Assembly: GCA_038146785.1 (NCBI GenBank)
Contig: JAYQSI010000006.1
Span: 1-7,360 of the forward strand
From: VMDJ01 sp038146785
GTDB lineage: Bacteria; Pseudomonadota; Gammaproteobacteria; Chromatiales; Chromatiaceae
Reading direction: 5' to 3'
Length of the DNA: 7,360 bases
Shown: positions 1 through 5,524 of the stretch, one piece after another
Numbering within the stretch: position 1 is the first letter of the stretch
Layout of the letters: the number at the start of each line of letters is the position of its first letter
Translations under genes and position numbers: made by a program
The notes under the pieces: generated by a model
What the model saw: only the letters and a program-made list of their open reading frames with translations
Databases searched by the model: none
What the model was told of the DNA's origin: nothing

Positions 1-13
1 CAAAAGTCGAGGC

Positions 14-2954
14 TTAAGCGCTTTCCTCAATACACTTAGTCGACTCTTTAAGGCGATCAATCTCAAGCTCAATATCATTTGATGTTGGCTCGTACAGTGA
101 GGCGACATGGTCTTTAGCAATCTGCTCAAGCTCAAAGGCTTTTTGGGCTAGTGCATAAGCAGACACCGAGCGTGCGGCACCTTTAAGCGTGTGAGCCGCC
201 TTTTTCACATCGTTATGCTCTTTAAAACTCACCGCAATACGCAAGTCGGCCATCATTAAATTGAGATCTTCAAAGAAGCGTTGCATCAGCAGGCAGATCA
301 TTTTCGGGTCGTCGCCTAAGCGTTCAGCGAGTTCCTGTTTATTCCAAATGACGGGTACCTCATTAGCTAAAACATCTCCCTCTGTTTTTGCATCCTCTGC
401 AATCTTCTCATCAGTGGTAAGGCTTGGCTCAGACTCGTCTCAGCGTATCGCTGGGTGATATCAGCCCATTTCTTAATAGCGCGTCTCGTAAGCCCTCTTT
501 ATCAAAAGGCTTGGTCAGGTAGTCATCCATACCGGCTTCAATGGCGGCTTCACGGTCTTCTGCCATCGCGTGTGCGGTGACCGCAATGATCGGTGTGGGT
601 TTTTGCTCGTGGCTCGATTCGTGATCACGAATTAATTTAGTCGTATCAAGGCCATCGATATGCGGCATCTGGATATCCATCAAGATGGCATCGAAATGGG
701 TGTTGCGAACTCGCTCAAGTGCCTCGTAGCCTGATTCCACATCTTCAGAGGTCATGCCCAGTTGTTTAACAATCTGGGTGGCAATCATGCGATTCACTTC
801 GACGTCATCCACAATCAGTACGTGACCTTTAAGCGGTCCATCGATTGATTGGGTAACAATTTGTTTATCGCCAAGCGGTAGCTTCAGCGTGATGGTAAAG
901 GTGGTTCCGATCAGTGGGGTGCTTTCTACCGAGATATCGCCGTCCATCATTTGCGCAAGGTCGCGTGCAATGGCTAAACCTAAACCGGTGCCACCATACA
1001 GTCGGCTGGTTTTCTTATCGGCTTGTTCAAAGCGATTGAATAAACGTGTGAGCGTTTCTTTCTCAATGCCGGGGCCGGTATCTTTGACCTCTAGCTCAAT
1101 CTTTACCAGGCCTTGCTCGTCGCCCCGTAAATGGTGGCTACGTGCGATCAGTGTTACGCCGCCTGTATCGGTGAATTTAATCGCGTTACCAATAATGTTT
1201 TTCAGAATCTGACGAATGCGGTTGTCATCGACGCGCACCCATAAGTCTTTCTTCAGTTCGTTATGCAACTCTAGGTAAAGGTGTTTTTGTTTCGCTAGCG
1301 AACGCTTCTCTTCAAGGATGTCACTCAACAAGTTTTCAAAGGCAATGTTCTTAGGGTCGAGTAATAATTTGCCTGACTCCAACTTCGAGGAATCCAAAAT
1401 GTCATCCAAGATATGCAACAAGGATTTTGCCGTACGGTGAACCACTGTCGCCTCACGGTGAAGATCAGGGTCGCTGAGTTGTTCGGTCAGCGTTTTTGAC
1501 ATGGAAATAATGGCGTGCATTGGGGTGCGAATTTCATGCGACATGTTCGCCATGAATTCGGTTTTGACTTGCAATAGTTTCTGTATGTCGCCAGTACGTT
1601 TATCGATTTCTTTTTCGAGGCTATCTTTTTCTTTGGCGATTACATGGCGAGCTTCAATTTGTTCGCTGATGTTCTGAGTAAAAGAGAATAAACGCGTAGG
1701 TTGATCGTGCTCGTCGGTTTCAAGGTAAAGATTAATTCTCAAGGGCGTCGATGTTTTGCCATCTGGACTGAGGTGTTCAGTCTCTACCGTCATGGTACGG
1801 TCTTTAGAGTCGTGCAGTTGTTGAATGACGGCGTTGTATTTTTCAGCAGGGTAGTTCGGATCGATCTCAGGTACCGATAAGTCCAACATCTTTAGCGGGC
1901 TGTGGCCGCTGTGCGCGGCTGCTGTGGTGTTCACATAAAGGAATTTGCCATCGTTATTGGCATCGGTAATCTCAAAACCGATCTGGCCGTAATCGAGCGC
2001 TTCCAAGTAGGCAGACAAATCATTCACCTGAGCTTGTGCTTTCATCGCACTTTGCTCTAGCGCATCTTGTTCGGCTTTACGGCCTCTAATCGAGCGGGTG
2101 AGTGCAAATAAACGATAGGGCTTGCAAGGTTGTTATTCACCAGCGCAAGCGACACTTCGAGCGGTTCTGTACCGCCATTGGGCAACTGGTGCTCGCCTTC
2201 AATCACGCGCGAGTGCTCAGTGGTTAGTTCCTCAATCAGTTCAGCAAAAACCTCTGGCGTGGTGTGGATCCGATCTCAGCACGGTGGCGTCCCAATAACC
2301 TGATCTGCTTTCTGCCAGAGTATTGACTGGCCGTTTTACTAGCGTAAACAAACTTACCGCTCTGTGGCTCAAGAATTTCTAGACCAATATCGGCGTTATT
2401 TAACGCAGTTTTCGATGCCATCAAGTTGCGCATTCTTTTCAGAAATCACTTTCAGGTGGTTACGAATGATCAGTGGCAAGGTCTGGGTAAAGAAGGTGGT
2501 GAATAAAATGGCGATCGCCACTGAAGACCAAGGAGCAGGCGTGACCTGTTCGGGGTAGGCAAAGCCAATGCCTTGCAGCAGAGCGATACAAGCAACAATT
2601 AAGTTAAAGGCGGCCCATTTATTTAGGTTCATGGTGAGCAGCAATAGCGGCACCTGAACGTTACCAAGTGCAGTGGTTACGGTGCCTTCGCCAAACATGG
2701 AGCTAATCCCTGAGATAAAGGCGATCAACATCATAGAAATCACCATCAGCGTGGTGCTAAGCGCGTTACGCATCAGCCATGGAAACCAACGACAAGCGCC
2801 GTGATACCAATGGCTAATTCGTACGGACGATCTTAGGTGAGGATAACGGCGGTTGCGATCGGTGCAGTAATCGCATGACAAACGACAGAATCGTCGACGC
2901 CAATTGGCGCATTAAGCTGTCAGGGACTAAGTCTTGGGAGTGTCGAGAATCCAT
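14..2954 (-). CDS. Unorthodox hybrid sensor histidine kinase (membrane-PAS-PAS-HisKA-HATPase-REC-HPt), frame broken several times
   Basis: A complete His-Asp-His phosphorelay kinase of about 980 residues. From the N-terminus: a membrane domain with about five hydrophobic segments (roughly 2900-2480), two homologous PAS domains (about 2430-2110 and 2010-1660, sharing the pattern IGxEI...GKFxY), and a HisKA H-box MSHEIRTPMHAI with the phospho-His codon at 1536-1538. The HATPase follows with N-box NIIGNAIKF, G1 DTGPG and G2 GGTGLGL. A receiver has the phospho-Asp in LMDIQMP (675-677) and the Lys in TKPF. A C-terminal HPt has HTLKGAARS (His at 191-193). The frame breaks near 440, 2130, 2290, 2430, 2785, 2835 and 2878, but homology continues across each, so I treat it as one gene. 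After the break near 440, the HPt frame runs back to an Asp/Glu-rich linker with no good start of its own, supporting fusion. The ATG at 2954 (MDSRHSQ) lacks a clear Shine-Dalgarno, so the start is tentative. The membrane domain is MASE-like in layout, but I cannot name its family, and the ligand is unknown. Confidence 0.85.
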
Positions 2955-2993
2955 CTTTATATTTTGGCTCTATCCATGAGGTTTTTGATGCGA

Positions 2994-3022
2994 AATATAT
3001 TCAACTTAACTGCTAAATACAA
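2994..3022 (-). promoter_or_regulatory. Possible sigma70 promoter of the hybrid kinase
   Basis: On the minus strand TTGTAT (3017-3022) and TATATT (2994-2999) are separated by 17 bases, about 40 bases upstream of the proposed kinase ATG at 2954. The spacing is ideal and both hexamers are 4-5/6 matches to consensus, but the region is AT-rich, so a chance match is possible. Confidence 0.35.
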
Positions 3023-3060
3023 TACATCGACGTTTTTTCTGGACCTTGAGGCGATTTAAC

Positions 3061-3088
3061 TTGACTATTAAGTAAACGCTAATATTCT
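3061..3088 (+). promoter_or_regulatory. Promoter of small gene 1
   Basis: TTGACT (3061-3066) and TATTCT (3083-3088) with a 16-base spacer. The same arrangement occurs upstream of copy 3 with better hexamers, which supports it. Predicted transcription start is near 3095, giving a leader of about 50 bases. Confidence 0.65.
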
Positions 3089-3115
3089 TATCCTCATTGG
3101 AAGGGCATATCGCTC

Positions 3116-3126
3116 AACCACAGGTT
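3116..3126 (+). promoter_or_regulatory. Leader hairpin of small gene 1
   Basis: AACC-ACA-GGTT lies in the 5' leader, just upstream of the ribosome binding site AAGAGGA (3132-3138). The stem is only four pairs. It gains support because copies 2 and 3 have stems of different sequence at the equivalent place. Confidence 0.4.
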
Positions 3127-3145
3127 TCATTAAGAGGATAAACCC

Positions 3146-3415
3146 ATGAAAAAGATCATCGCTATCGCAGCAATCATCGCATCAGCTCAAGCTTCTGCGT
3201 TCTTCGACAACAGCAACGGCAACGTGAACGGTGCTAACGGTTCTTTGAACACTGCTGGTAATGCAACTGGTGAAGGTGAAGCGACCTTCTCTATGGACAT
3301 GAACGTTAAGACTAAGCAGTCACGTAACGTTGGTGTAAACGTAAAAGGCAACAACGAAGGCACTGCATACGCAACTGAAGCGCCATACGCGCCAGTCGCT
3401 CCTGCTGCTAAGTAA
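3146..3415 (+). CDS. Small secreted protein 1, sulfur-globule-protein-like
   Basis: Intact 89-residue reading frame, the only undisturbed copy of the three. The ATG at 3146 is preceded by AAGAGGA with a 7-base gap. The N-terminus MKKIIAIAAIIASAQASA is a textbook Sec signal peptide with likely cleavage after ASA (residue 18), leaving about 71 residues outside the inner membrane. The mature part has an Asn/Gly-rich segment (NGNVNGANG), the shared GEGEATFSM motif, a more basic middle (KTKQSRN) than copies 2 and 3, and a YAPVAPAAK tail. There is no cysteine and no enzymatic motif, so a structural role is likely. Composition and layout resemble sulfur globule proteins, the periplasmic envelope proteins around stored sulfur in sulfur oxidisers. 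The match is from recall, not a search; another abundant secreted low-complexity protein is possible. Good coding confidence, moderate function confidence. Confidence 0.85.
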   Translation: MKKIIAIAAIIASAQASAFFDNSNGNVNGANGSLNTAGNATGEGEATFSMDMNVKTKQSRNVGVNVKGNNEGTAYATEAPYAPVAPAAK

Positions 3416-3458
3416 TCTGATTGATCAGATCGGAAAGGGCGCTTCGGCGCCCTTTTTT
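3416..3458 (+). terminator. Double hairpin and rho-independent terminator after small gene 1
   Basis: Directly after the stop, TCTGA-TTGA-TCAGA (3416-3429) forms a short hairpin. A strong second one follows, AAAGGGCGC-TTCG-GCGCCCTTT (3434-3455), with a stable TTCG tetraloop and a T run ending at 3458. The second is a classic intrinsic terminator. The first recurs after the other two copies. Confidence 0.9.
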
Positions 3459-3512
3459 GTGCCTGTCAAAGTCGGATAAGCCAAAAATTTGTTCAAAAAG
3501 TGAATAATTAAC

Positions 3513-3538
3513 TTGAAATTCCGCAAATGTAATATACT
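3513..3538 (+). promoter_or_regulatory. Promoter of small gene 2
   Basis: TTGAAA (3513-3518) and TATACT (3533-3538). The AATATACT block matches copy 3 exactly. The spacer is 14 bases against 16 in the other two copies, which may reflect two lost bases in this error-rich stretch. Confidence 0.55.
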
Positions 3539-3548
3539 GTGGTCATCA

Positions 3549-3563
3549 GTGTTGCTCGAACAC
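3549..3563 (+). promoter_or_regulatory. Leader hairpin of small gene 2
   Basis: GTGTT-GCTCG-AACAC is a perfect five-pair stem in the 5' leader, upstream of the ribosome binding site AAGGA (3579-3583). Its position matches the leader hairpins of copies 1 and 3, while its sequence differs. Confidence 0.45.
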
Positions 3564-3592
3564 ATTAACAACATTTTTAAGGATAGATCACC

Positions 3593-3888
3593 GAAAAAGA
3601 TCAATAGCTATCGCAGCTATCGTTGCATCAGCTCAAGCTTCTATCTTCAGCACTAACAACGGTTCAGCTAACGGCGCGAACAACGCTAACGGCGACCGTT
3701 GGTAACGGTACTGGTGAAGGTGAAGCTACTTTTTCTCCTATGAACTTCTCTGGTAAGGCCGCCTGCGGAAATGACTTCAAAGGTAACGGTACTACTAGCA
3801 CTAACGGTACTGCTTACGGTTACGAGCTGTCCCTTACTACAGTTACGCTCAGTAGCTCTGCAGCTCCAGCTCTCCAGCTGCTAAGTAA
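3593..3888 (+). CDS. Small secreted protein 2, sulfur-globule-like, start and frame disrupted
   Basis: Second copy, broken as read. A good ribosome binding site (AAGGA, 3579-3583) is followed by CACCGAAAAAG where the other copies have an ATG before AAA(A)AG, so two bases of the start codon are missing. The signal-peptide region matches copy 1 (IAIAAIVASAQAS in the reconstructed frame) but has an inserted base near 3605. Another shift lies near 3693. From about 3695 to 3825 the frame is right: ATVGNGTGEGEATFS, then NFSGKA, NDFKGNGTT, TNGTAYGYE. The tail can be rebuilt as Tyr-rich followed by APVAP and AAK, ending at TAA 3886-3888. The promoter, leader hairpin and terminator are all kept, and the codons are conserved, so sequencing error is likelier than a dead gene. 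Reconstructed length is about 95-100 residues. An apparent in-frame ATG at 3623 is not the real start, because its first residues are out of frame. Confidence 0.7.
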
Positions 3889-3889
3889 T

Positions 3890-3934
3890 TTCAGAAGTTC
3901 TGAAGTTCGAAAGGTGCCCACGGGCGCCCTTTTT
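3890..3934 (+). terminator. Double hairpin and terminator after small gene 2
   Basis: TTCAG-AAGTT-CTGAA (3890-3904) is followed by AAAGG-T-GCCC / GGGCGCCCTTT (3910-3932), with a small internal loop and T's to 3934. The interrupted stem fits the indel pattern; the layout is the same as after copy 1. Confidence 0.75.
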
Positions 3935-3987
3935 ATGTTCTAAAAGGATGTGTGCTAGGGCATTTAAAAAATTTGGCATCTTAAGTA

Positions 3988-4015
3988 TTGACATTTAAGC
4001 AAATACTAATATACT
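3988..4015 (+). promoter_or_regulatory. Promoter of small gene 3
   Basis: TTGACA (3988-3993, perfect -35) and TATACT (4010-4015, 5/6 match to -10) with a 16-base spacer. This is the best of the three promoters. From the -10 onward, 27 bases (4014-4040) match copy 1 at 23 positions. Confidence 0.7.
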
Positions 4016-4041
4016 TATCATCATTGGTAAGGCATAACGCC

Positions 4042-4056
4042 AGAACCTAAGGTTCT
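4042..4056 (+). promoter_or_regulatory. Leader hairpin of small gene 3
   Basis: AGAACC-TAA-GGTTCT is a perfect six-pair stem in the leader, ending 6 bases before the purine-rich ribosome binding site AGAGAA (4063-4068). It is the equivalent of the AACC-GGTT stem of copy 1. Confidence 0.5.
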
Positions 4057-4075
4057 ACAACTAGAGAATTTCACA

Positions 4076-4366
4076 ATGAAAAGATCATCGCTATCGCAGC
4101 AATCATCGCTACTGCTCAAGCTTCTGCATTCATGGATTCTGGTAACAGCCAGACTAACGGTACTCAAAACGGTACTGCTGACTTCGCTGGTAACGGCGCA
4201 GGTGAAAGGTGAAACAACTTTCTCAATGACTTTCAAAGGTCGTAGTAAGTCTGCAGGCGACTTCAAAGGCAACGGCACTACCAACACTAACGGTACTGCT
4301 TACGGCTACGAGCAACCAGCTTACGGCTACGCTCCAGTTGCACCAGTTGCTCCTGCTGCTAAGTAA
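4076..4366 (+). CDS. Small secreted protein 3, sulfur-globule-like, with two compensating indels
   Basis: Third copy. The uninterrupted frame from ATG 4076 to TAA 4366 is misleading. One A is missing right after the start (ATGAAAAG against ATGAAAAAG in copy 1), and one A is extra near 4207 (GGTGAAAGGTGAA), so residues 3 to about 43 are read in the wrong frame. Corrected, the protein is about 96 residues. It has the signal peptide MKKIIAIAAIIATAQASA, then an Asn/Gly/Thr-rich segment (NGTQNGTAD), GEGETTFSM, FKGRSKSAGDFKGNGTT, TNGTAYGYE and a Tyr-rich tail YGYAPVAPVAPAAK. Repeated YGY motifs and Gly/Asn richness are what most suggest a sulfur globule protein. The export signal implies a periplasmic or extracellular structural role. 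Likely highly expressed, given the near-consensus promoter and strong stop signals. Confidence 0.8.
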   Translation: MKRSSLSQQSSLLLKLLHSWILVTARLTVLKTVLLTSLVTAQVKGETTFSMTFKGRSKSAGDFKGNGTTNTNGTAYGYEQPAYGYAPVAPVAPAAK

Positions 4367-4412
4367 TTCAGACCTCGTCTGAAACAAAGAACCCCGCTGC
4401 GGCGAGACTTTT
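4367..4412 (+). terminator. Hairpin and weaker terminator after small gene 3
   Basis: TTCAGAC-CTC-GTCTGAA (4367-4383) is a perfect seven-pair stem immediately after the stop. The second element, CCCCG-CTG-CGG... (4392-4403) with a short T run (4409-4412), is imperfect and probably damaged by indels. Confidence 0.6.
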
Positions 4413-4534
4413 ATGTCTGTAAGGGTAATGGGTTATTAAATAACTATATAAGCATGTTTCGTTGTAAATCCTGTTTTTTATTGATTTTTTTGTAACGGAC
4501 TAGATTTACCCCAGCATTTCTTGATATCACTGCC

Positions 4535-4687
4535 ATGAAAGCTGACGTATTCGAAAACGAGTTTTTACAGTCTCAACTGATCGACTACTTACACCAGGTC
4601 GACGGAGACACGATTGATCTGCGCAGTGGTATGTCGGTGATGCTGATGCTGGCGGCCATTCTGCGCGAGCAGGTTCCAATACAGTGA
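4535..4687 (+). CDS. Possible small protein of 50 residues, function unknown
   Basis: ATG at 4535 opens a 50-codon frame beginning MKADVFENEFLQSQ and ending REQVPIQ at TGA 4685-4687. Codon choice (CTG, GCG, CGC, GAG, ATT) resembles the kinase genes and differs from the AT-rich surroundings, which is the main reason to accept it. The middle is a hydrophobic helix-like stretch (MSVMLMLAAIL) after an acidic segment. No clear Shine-Dalgarno precedes the ATG. After the TGA the same frame stays open to 4753 (DRSVDINIGSLPDQIKVLICD), so the product may be about 72 residues if the stop is a sequencing error. A +1 alternative (QYSEIGRSTLISD) is also open. I do not recognise the protein. It could be a remnant of a larger gene. 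Confidence 0.45.
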   Translation: MKADVFENEFLQSQLIDYLHQVDGDTIDLRSGMSVMLMLAAILREQVPIQ

Positions 4688-4753
4688 GATCGGTCGGTCG
4701 ACATTAATATCGGATCGCTGCCTGATCAAATCAAGGTTTTGATCTGCGATTGA

Positions 4754-4999
4754 TCCTCGTTTTGTATTTCGTAAATACCTAATTAAATGAGATGCGTATA
4801 AAACTTTTCCTGTTTTAATAAGTAGTCTTCCATTACAAAGTGTTCGAATTGAGTCCTCCGGAATAAGCCGATTTTTCAATGTTTGACCCTTTTGATTCTC
4901 ATTGATGATGTAATGGCATTGGAACCGCCGTTTGTGGATTTTTTTGCGCCATAGGAATGCAAACTCGAGATAAATCGATGTGTTTGGATTGGCTTTAAG
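4754..4999. other. AT-rich spacer without a recognisable gene
   Basis: I see no convincing coding region here. Two small inverted repeats stand out at its left edge: GATCAAA / TTTGATC (4724-4744, just before it) and GTATTT-CGT-AAATAC (4764-4778). Neither has a T run that would make it a good terminator. A minus-strand open frame covers 4589-4879 but starts at TTG, lacks a ribosome binding site and opposes the small plus-strand gene. Confidence 0.5.
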
Positions 5000-5025
5000 T
5001 TGACGCTTAATCCGCTCCGTATAAT
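5000..5025 (+). promoter_or_regulatory. tRNA-Val promoter
   Basis: TTGACG (5000-5005) and a perfect TATAAT (5020-5025), ending 10 bases before the tRNA. The 14-base spacer is short for sigma70 and probably reflects lost bases. A GC-rich discriminator follows (CGCC), typical of stable-RNA promoters. Confidence 0.6.
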
Positions 5026-5035
5026 CGCCTCTTTT

Positions 5036-5112
5036 GGGAGCGTAGCTCAGTTGGTTAGAGCGCCGTTGACATCGTGGAGGTCTGCCAGTTCAAATCTGGT
5101 CGTTCTCTACCA
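5036..5112 (+). tRNA. tRNA-Val (anticodon GAC)
   Basis: The sequence begins GGGAGCG-TAGCTCAGTTGGTTAGAGC, a standard acceptor strand and D-arm. The anticodon loop TTGACAT places GAC at the anticodon position, giving valine (GTC/GTT codons). The 3' side of the anticodon stem is CGTGG, which needs CCACG on the 5' side, but the sequence has only GCCG, so about two bases are missing. The T-arm GCCAG-TTCAAAT-CTGGT is intact. The acceptor 3' strand CGTTCTC is followed by one surplus T before ACCA. CCA is encoded. A tRNA-Asp is excluded because the loop would need GTC. The defects match the indel noise seen elsewhere, so I take the gene as functional in the organism. Confidence 0.85.
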
Positions 5113-5524
5113 AATGTCAAAGCGCCAGGAATTAAGCCTTGGCGTTTTTGCTCTTTGGCTTCATTAAGCGCTTTATCAACCACATTGATCAGTGCATCGG
5201 TATCGATACGGAGTTTATAGCACTTGCTTTAGCGCCAATCACATCTTGCAGATCTGAGGTACATATCGGCACTGATACGGCCGCCACCTGAGATCACAAT
5301 CACCGGAGATGGTCTGGTGTTCTTTCTTCATCAGCGTTAAGGACTTCAATGCCATCCACATTGGGCATGATCACATCGGTAATCACCAGTTCAATGTCTT
5401 GCATATGGCTGAGCACTTTCGAGCCATCAAACAACGAAACCACTTGGTGACCTGCGCCTTTTAAAATGATGCCAAGGGATAGGTTGACGTTCGTGTCATC
5501 GTCTATCAATAAGATGTTAGCCAT
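5107..5524 (-). CDS. Single-domain response regulator (CheY-like receiver), frame broken in its second half
   Basis: ATG at 5524, with GGAG (5532-5535) 7 bases upstream, starts MANILLIDDDTNVN. The acidic pocket DDD is at residues 8-10, and the phospho-acceptor Asp50 sits in VITDVIMPNVDG (codon 5375-5377). The frame is lost near 5335, but the receiver goes on: TLMKKEHQTI, then PVIVISGGGRISADMYL (conserved Ser after VI), then IGAKAS, and after another break KLRIDTDALINVVDKALNEAK, where the Lys fits the conserved receiver Lys. No DNA-binding or enzymatic output domain follows, so this is a stand-alone receiver of about 130-138 residues. The start overlaps the kinase stop by 8 bases (ATGGCTAA), which implies translational coupling and a cognate pair. 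The end is uncertain: restoring one base in the terminator hairpin gives TAG at 5107-5109; otherwise the frame runs into the tRNA antisense. A kinase-receiver fusion split by an indel is the alternative. Confidence 0.75.
5122..5149 (+). terminator. Terminator after tRNA-Val
   Basis: GCGCCAGG-AATTAAG-CCTTGGCG then TTTTT (5145-5149). The stem has one unpaired T on the 3' side, which a lost A on the 5' side would explain. It lies 10 bases after the tRNA CCA end and overlaps the predicted 3' end of the receiver gene coming from the other strand. Confidence 0.75.

Larger units (their letters stand above)
3061..4412 (+). repeat. Three tandem homologous expression cassettes
   Basis: The promoter, leader, gene and terminator unit occurs three times in direct orientation, with starts near 3146, 3593 and 4076 (spacing about 450 and 480 bases). 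The copies share the signal-peptide coding stretch almost base for base, the GEGE(A/T)TFSM motif, the APVAP...AAK tail and the arrangement of hairpins after the stop. Copies 2 and 3 are closer to each other in the second half (DFKGNGTT-TNGTAYGYE), while copy 1 has diverged there. Each copy has its own regulatory signals, so this is repeated gene duplication rather than an operon. No transposase or terminal inverted repeats are visible. Confidence 0.85.

Noticed and set aside
889..1212. Open frames antisense to the kinases (also near 261-458, 5764-6137 and 6851-7054)
   Set aside because: They run opposite well-defined kinase domains with conserved motifs, and have no domain or ribosome binding site.
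2236..2881. Two apparent separate genes upstream of the kinase core (a membrane protein and a PAS protein)
   Set aside because: Joined in the right frames they form one continuous sensor region with the downstream kinase. The breaks are small indels.
4021..4287. Open frame antisense to small gene 3
   Set aside because: It is a shadow of the repetitive codons of the sense gene, with no start signals of its own and no match in copies 1 and 2.
3061..4412. CRISPR array or transposon from the repeated structure
   Set aside because: Repeat units are about 450-480 bases, coding and diverged, with no short direct repeats with spacers, terminal inverted repeats or transposase.
4685..4687. In-frame TGA as selenocysteine codon
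   Set aside because: No SECIS-like hairpin is evident just downstream, the family is unknown, and the window's error rate gives a simpler explanation.
4589..4879. Minus-strand open frame of 96 codons starting at TTG
   Set aside because: No ribosome binding site, rare-codon rich (AGA, AGG, CGA), and opposite to the better-supported small plus-strand gene. The 4754-4879 part could still hide a foreign gene fragment, but nothing supports it.
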